From: an uncultured Verrucomicrobiales bacterium
GTDB lineage: Bacteria; Verrucomicrobiota; Verrucomicrobiia; Verrucomicrobiales; Akkermansiaceae
Assembly (NCBI GenBank): GCA_937952875.1
Contig: CALFDI010000018.1
Location: 1-9,449, forward strand
Direction of reading: 5' to 3'
Length of the DNA stretch: 9,449 nt
The notes under the pieces are model-generated. The model was not told the DNA's origin. It made no database searches and was given only the letters and a program-made list of their open reading frames with translations. A program made the translations under genes and the position numbers. Positions 6,349 to 9,449 of this stretch are shown in pieces; position 1 is the stretch's first letter, and each line of letters starts with the position of its first letter.

Positions 6349-6376
6349 GATTTGCTGCGTTTCGCACTCGCAAATC
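6349..6376 (+). other. Two-tier hairpin between the regulator gene and thrB
   Basis: GATTTGC (6349-6355) pairs with GCAAATC (6370-6376), and directly inside it TGCG (6356-6359) pairs with CGCA (6363-6366) around TTT, leaving a 3-base bulge (CTC). A second small stem CCCG/CGGG with loop CTAATT follows at 6385-6398. Neither is followed by a T tract, so they do not look like an ordinary intrinsic terminator. They may be a weak or factor-assisted terminator for the regulator gene, or a structured thrB leader. The 72-base gap contains no ATG-initiated threonine-rich leader peptide. Confidence 0.35.
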
Positions 6377-6404
6377 GCCTGAAACCCGCTAATTCGGGCT
6401 GTTC

Positions 6405-7349
6405 ATGGCGGATTCAAAGAAAAAAGAAGTGCGCGTCTTCGCACCGGCTACGGTTGCGAACGTGGCCTGTGGATATGATGTGCTCGGTTTTGCGATTAAC
6501 GAACCAGGCGACGAAGTCGTCGTAAGAATGTCGGACACGCCAGGTCTTAGAATCACAAAAATTACGGGTGATGGCGGAAAGCTTCCTACCGATCCTGAGA
6601 AGAACACAGCAGGTGTGGCTGCCTTGGATTTTCTTAAACATCTCGGCATGCAGGACACGGGAATCGAGATGGAGATTCATAAGAAGATGCCTTTTGGCTC
6701 AGGTCTTGGTTCAAGTGCTGCGAGTGCAGTAGCGGGTGTCTTTGCGGTAAATCAATTGATCGGCCAGCCACTGTCTAAAAAGCAACTTTTGCCCTTTGCT
6801 ATGACTGGTGAGGCCAGTGCAGACGGAGCCTATCACGCAGATAACGTCGGCCCGTGTCTTCTCGGCGGAATCGTCTTTATCCGGTCAAATGATGAGTTAG
6901 ACATCGCAAAAATTCCCGTTCCGAAGAATCTCTGGGCAGCAGTCGTTCATCCTGATATTGAGATTCTCACAAAAGTCGCGCGGGATATTCTTCCTAAAGA
7001 GATTTTGCTAGAAAATGCCACGCAGCAGATAGGTAATTTGGGTGGTTTGATCTGTGGATTGATCCAAGAAGACTACGGTTTAATTAGTCGCTCGATTCAC
7101 GATGTGATTGCAGAGCCTCGTCGCCAGAAGCTTATCCCAGAATTTTACAGGGCGAAGCGTGCTGCTGAGGCGGCAGGTGCTCTTGGATTCAGTATTTCAG
7201 GAGCTGGCCCGAGTGTTTTCGCTCTCTGTCAGGGGAAGGAATGTGCAGAAAAAGTCGGCGCAGCTATCGTTGAAGTCTTCACTGGAATCGACCTTCAGAA
7301 TCAGCTCTATGTCTCGCCAGTGAATCTCGATGGCGTCCGGGAATTATAA
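6405..7349 (+). CDS. thrB: Homoserine kinase ThrB
   Basis: ThrB phosphorylates L-homoserine with ATP to O-phosphohomoserine, the fourth step from aspartate to threonine, in the cytoplasm. The 314-residue product is a GHMP-family kinase of normal length. Its three family motifs are visible: RVFAPATVANVACGYDVLGF (10-29) at the N-terminus, the ATP-binding loop PFGSGLGSSAAS (96-107), and the C-terminal GFSISGAGPSVFAL (261-274). HADNVGPCLLGG (144-155) is a typical homoserine-kinase block that separates it from mevalonate or galactokinase relatives. The ATG at 6405 is the natural start just before the first motif; the Shine-Dalgarno is weak. Twelve bases separate it from thrC, and the pair supplies consecutive steps, so a thrBC operon is almost certain. 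No homoserine dehydrogenase or aspartokinase gene is in view. Confidence 0.96.
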   Translation: MADSKKKEVRVFAPATVANVACGYDVLGFAINEPGDEVVVRMSDTPGLRITKITGDGGKLPTDPEKNTAGVAALDFLKHLGMQDTGIEMEIHKKMPFGSGLGSSAASAVAGVFAVNQLIGQPLSKKQLLPFAMTGEASADGAYHADNVGPCLLGGIVFIRSNDELDIAKIPVPKNLWAAVVHPDIEILTKVARDILPKEILLENATQQIGNLGGLICGLIQEDYGLISRSIHDVIAEPRRQKLIPEFYRAKRAAEAAGALGFSISGAGPSVFALCQGKECAEKVGAAIVEVFTGIDLQNQLYVSPVNLDGVREL

Positions 7350-7361
7350 AAGTCCACACGT

Positions 7362-8663
7362 ATGAAGTTTCATTCTACGAAGTCTCCAGAGTCATTTGTG
7401 AACGCGCCGGAAGCGGTGCTGAGATCACTGCCGGCGGATAATGGCCTCTACATGCCAGAGTCCATTCCTGTCTTGCCGCAGGAATTCTGGGACTCGATCC
7501 ATGATCTCAGTTTTGAGGAGATTGGTTACCAGATCGCGGCTCCGTTTTTCTCAGAAGACATTCCTGAAGTGGATCTGCGGCGAATCGTATCAGAGACGCT
7601 CAGTTTCGATGCGCCTGTTGAGACGATTGCAGAGCGTGACCATGTTCTCGAGCTGTTTCATGGTCCGACTTTGGCATTTAAAGACTTTGGCGCCCGTTTT
7701 ATGGCGCGCGTGATGGCGTATTTCACGCGTGGTTCTCAGCAGCCGTTGACGGTTCTTGTGGCGACATCTGGAGATACGGGTGGAGCAGTAGCAGATGCCT
7801 TTCATAGAGTCGAAGGGACACGTGTAATCATTCTCTATCCATCAGGTAAGGTCAGCGGATTACAGGAAAAGCAACTCACTACTCTGGGGGATAATATTTC
7901 AGCGATCGAAATCGATGGTAGCTTCGACGATTGCCAACGCCTTGTGAAAGCAGCGTTCTTAGATCGTGAGATGATGACATCCTTGAATCTGACGTCTGCG
8001 AATTCGATCAATATAGCTCGCCTCATCCCGCAGTCATTCTACTACGTGCATGCCGCTCGGCAGCTGCTAAAAGGTCAAAAGCCAGTCTTCGTGATCCCCA
8101 GTGGAAACTTTGGAAACCTCACCGCTGGATTGCTCGCGACACGTATGGGGCTTCCCGTAGAGAAGTTCGTCGCAGCAACAAATATCAACGATGTCGTGCC
8201 TGAATATCTGAAAACAGGTATATACACGCCAAGACCTTCTGAGCCGACCATTTCAAATGCGATGGATGTCGGTGCTCCAAGTAATTTTGCACGGATGGAT
8301 GCTCTCTTTGGAAGCCGATGGGAAGAGATGAAGCTGTTAATCGAAGGGTATCGTTATTCGGATGATGAGACTCGCGATGCGATTCGTCAGATTAAGAAAA
8401 AGACTGGCTACACGATGGATCCTCACGGTGCGGTTGGCTGGTTAGCAGCAGAAGCATACCGTCATGAGCATCCAGACGCGCACACGGTCGTGCTCGAGAC
8501 AGCTCATCCATCGAAGTTCATAGACGTGATGGAGCAGGAACTAGGACAAGGAACTATCTCAATACCTGAACGCCTCGCCTGCTTAGCTGATCGTGAAAAG
8601 GTAGCGCTTCAGATGCTGCCAGACGAAGCCGTATTTAAAGAGTATTTACGAAAAATATCGTAA
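7362..8663 (+). CDS. thrC: Threonine synthase ThrC
   Basis: ThrC is a pyridoxal-phosphate enzyme that converts O-phosphohomoserine and water to L-threonine and phosphate. The 433-residue product has the length and layout of the class resembling E. coli ThrC rather than the shorter type. Visible: NGLYMPE (27-33), the PLP lysine Lys107 in HGPTLAFKDFGARF (100-113), the ATSGDTGGA block (134-142), SANSINIARLIPQ (212-224), the cofactor phosphate loop PSGNFGN (246-252), and ETAHPSKF (379-386) near the C-terminus. The start at 7362 gives the short lead MKFHSTKSPE before the conserved N-terminal region; there is no clear Shine-Dalgarno in the 12-base gap after thrB, so coupled translation is likely. 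It ends inside an inverted repeat and converges on the dehydrogenase gene 13 bases away. Confidence 0.97.
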   Translation: MKFHSTKSPESFVNAPEAVLRSLPADNGLYMPESIPVLPQEFWDSIHDLSFEEIGYQIAAPFFSEDIPEVDLRRIVSETLSFDAPVETIAERDHVLELFHGPTLAFKDFGARFMARVMAYFTRGSQQPLTVLVATSGDTGGAVADAFHRVEGTRVIILYPSGKVSGLQEKQLTTLGDNISAIEIDGSFDDCQRLVKAAFLDREMMTSLNLTSANSINIARLIPQSFYYVHAARQLLKGQKPVFVIPSGNFGNLTAGLLATRMGLPVEKFVAATNINDVVPEYLKTGIYTPRPSEPTISNAMDVGAPSNFARMDALFGSRWEEMKLLIEGYRYSDDETRDAIRQIKKKTGYTMDPHGAVGWLAAEAYRHEHPDAHTVVLETAHPSKFIDVMEQELGQGTISIPERLACLADREKVALQMLPDEAVFKEYLRKIS

Positions 8664-8669
8664 ATACGG
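8629..8669. terminator. Inverted repeats at the thrC end, possible bidirectional terminator
   Basis: GTATTTACG (8642-8650) and CGTAAATAC (8659-8667) form a perfect 9-bp stem with an 8-base A/T loop that includes the thrC stop codon. A second upstream copy of the left arm, CCGTATTTA (8629-8637), is also a perfect 9-bp match to TAAATACGG (8661-8669). Because both left arms share TAAATAC, only one hairpin can form at a time. No T tract follows in either direction and the stems are A+T-rich, so termination is inferred mainly from the position between two convergent genes. Confidence 0.45.
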
Positions 8670-8676
8670 ATTAGTG

Positions 8677-9449
8677 TTAGGTCACTTCTAAGGTGGCAGC
8701 TTTATTCACATCCAGTTCGATGCATGTCCACGGGAGTCCCTGTGTATTGAGTTCTTCCATAAATGGATCAGGATCATTTTGTTCCATATTCCAGACGCCT
8801 GATTTCTGTGTCCACTTGCCTTCTAGCATGAGCTTGGCACCGATCATTGCGGGCACGCCAGTGGTATAGGAGATCGCCTGTGAACCGACTTCTTCGAAGC
8901 ATGCTTCGTGGTCACAGATATTGTAGATGTAGACGGCTTTTTGCTGACCGCCTTTTACCCCTGAGGCGATCACGCCGATGCATGTGCGGCCCTGTGTTGT
9001 CTTTCCGAGGTCGCCAGGATCTGGCAGCACAGCTTTTAGGAACTGGAGTGGAATGATGTTTTGACCATTGTATTCGACTTCATCGATGCGCGTCATGCCT
9101 ACATTCTGCAGCACTTCGAGATGCTTGATGTAGTTATCGGAAAAGGACATCCAGAATTGGGCTCGCTTGATCGTAGGGATGTGCTTTGTCAAAGACTCCA
9201 TCTCTTCGTGATACATACGGTAAATTTGGTAGGTTCCGACGTTATCCGGGCAGGTGAAACTCTGGCTTTGAGACATGGCCGGCGTTTCAACGAATTCGCC
9301 ATCTTCCCAGTGGCGGCAGGGCGCTGTCACTTCGCGGATGTTGATCTCAGGATTAAAGTTCGTCGCAAAGGCTTGCCCATGATCACCACCATTCACATCT
9401 ATGATATCGAGAGTGTGTATTTCATCGAAGTGATGCTTGAGCGCCCAGG
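8677..9449 (-). CDS. Carboxynorspermidine dehydrogenase-like protein (saccharopine dehydrogenase family), N-terminus outside window
   Basis: The frame stays open to the right edge, giving 256 residues; roughly the first third of a ~400-residue protein, including the Rossmann NAD(P)H-binding start, is missing. Visible blocks are KHHFDEIHTLDIID, then GGDHGQAFATNFNPEINIRE, CRHWEDGEFVE, YHEEMESLTKHIPTIKR, NVGMTRID, LQFLKAVLPDP, CDHEACFEEVGSQAISYTTG and DPDPFMEELNTQGLPW. As I remember them, these match carboxynorspermidine/carboxyspermidine dehydrogenases closely. That enzyme reductively condenses aspartate semialdehyde with diaminopropane or putrescine to the carboxy-polyamine, which NspC then decarboxylates. 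Saccharopine dehydrogenase (lysine metabolism) shares the fold and is the main alternative, but the central motifs favour the polyamine enzyme. A GTG at 9396 is in frame but lies within conserved sequence and is not the start. No nspC homologue is in the visible part. Confidence 0.85.
   Translation of the reverse strand, partial: WALKHHFDEIHTLDIIDVNGGDHGQAFATNFNPEINIREVTAPCRHWEDGEFVETPAMSQSQSFTCPDNVGTYQIYRMYHEEMESLTKHIPTIKRAQFWMSFSDNYIKHLEVLQNVGMTRIDEVEYNGQNIIPLQFLKAVLPDPGDLGKTTQGRTCIGVIASGVKGGQQKAVYIYNICDHEACFEEVGSQAISYTTGVPAMIGAKLMLEGKWTQKSGVWNMEQNDPDPFMEELNTQGLPWTCIELDVNKAATLEVT

Noticed and set aside
6333..6404. Threonine-attenuator leader before thrB
   Set aside because: The gap has no ATG-initiated frame with Thr/Ile codons and no hairpin followed by a T run, so an E. 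coli-type attenuator is not supported.
9394..9396. GTG start for the right-edge dehydrogenase at 9396
   Set aside because: The frame is open and family-like upstream to the window edge (KHHFDEIHTLDIID), so the GTG is an internal valine codon.
1..9449. Mobile elements, CRISPR arrays, tRNA/rRNA genes, phage or defence genes
   Set aside because: I read both strands for terminal repeats, regularly spaced repeats, transposase or integrase motifs and RNA-gene hallmarks, and saw none.

Overview
The window reads as ordinary chromosomal DNA from a bacterium: dense short-gapped genes, no insertion sequence, phage gene, CRISPR array, rRNA or tRNA that I can recognise. Protein flavour (FtsH with an acidic, proline-rich tail, periplasmic S1C proteases in tandem, a GbsR/MarR regulator, a carboxynorspermidine-dehydrogenase-like enzyme) suggests a Gram-negative member of the PVC group, most likely Verrucomicrobiota. 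This is inference from sequence feel, not from a marker gene or search. Shine-Dalgarno sequences are weak or absent before most genes; the clear exception is the gene at 3263.

Layout. 1-683 (+): C-terminal protease part of FtsH, closed by a strong intrinsic terminator. 767-2059 (-): dapF then moaC, a two-gene unit converging on ftsH. 2060-2251: intergenic region between the divergent dapF and protease genes. 2252-5350 (+): a tight three-gene cluster of an exported HtrA-type protease with an intact triad, an exported HtrA-like protein with a lost triad and a PDZ domain nested inside the protease fold, and a YdjM-family inner-membrane putative hydrolase. 5394-5762 (+): ApaG-domain protein. 5808-6332 (+): GbsR/MarR-type regulator with a small dyad just before its start. 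6405-8663 (+): thrB and thrC, the last two steps of threonine synthesis. 8677-9449 (-): the C-terminal two thirds of a carboxynorspermidine dehydrogenase / saccharopine-dehydrogenase-like enzyme, running off the right edge and converging on thrC across an inverted repeat.

How they work together. Two themes stand out. One is envelope and protein quality control: FtsH at the inner membrane, a probable active/inactive HtrA pair in the periplasm, and a membrane-bound YdjM protein. The other is metabolism around L-aspartate-semialdehyde: DapF (meso-DAP/lysine branch), ThrB and ThrC (threonine branch) and the right-edge dehydrogenase (polyamine branch) all lie downstream of that intermediate. I found no defence system or other obvious undescribed multi-gene system. 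The most unusual object is the 346-residue protein at 3263-4303, whose order of domain pieces (N-terminal barrel, PDZ, C-terminal barrel strands) differs from the standard HtrA order, and which sits directly behind an intact paralogue.
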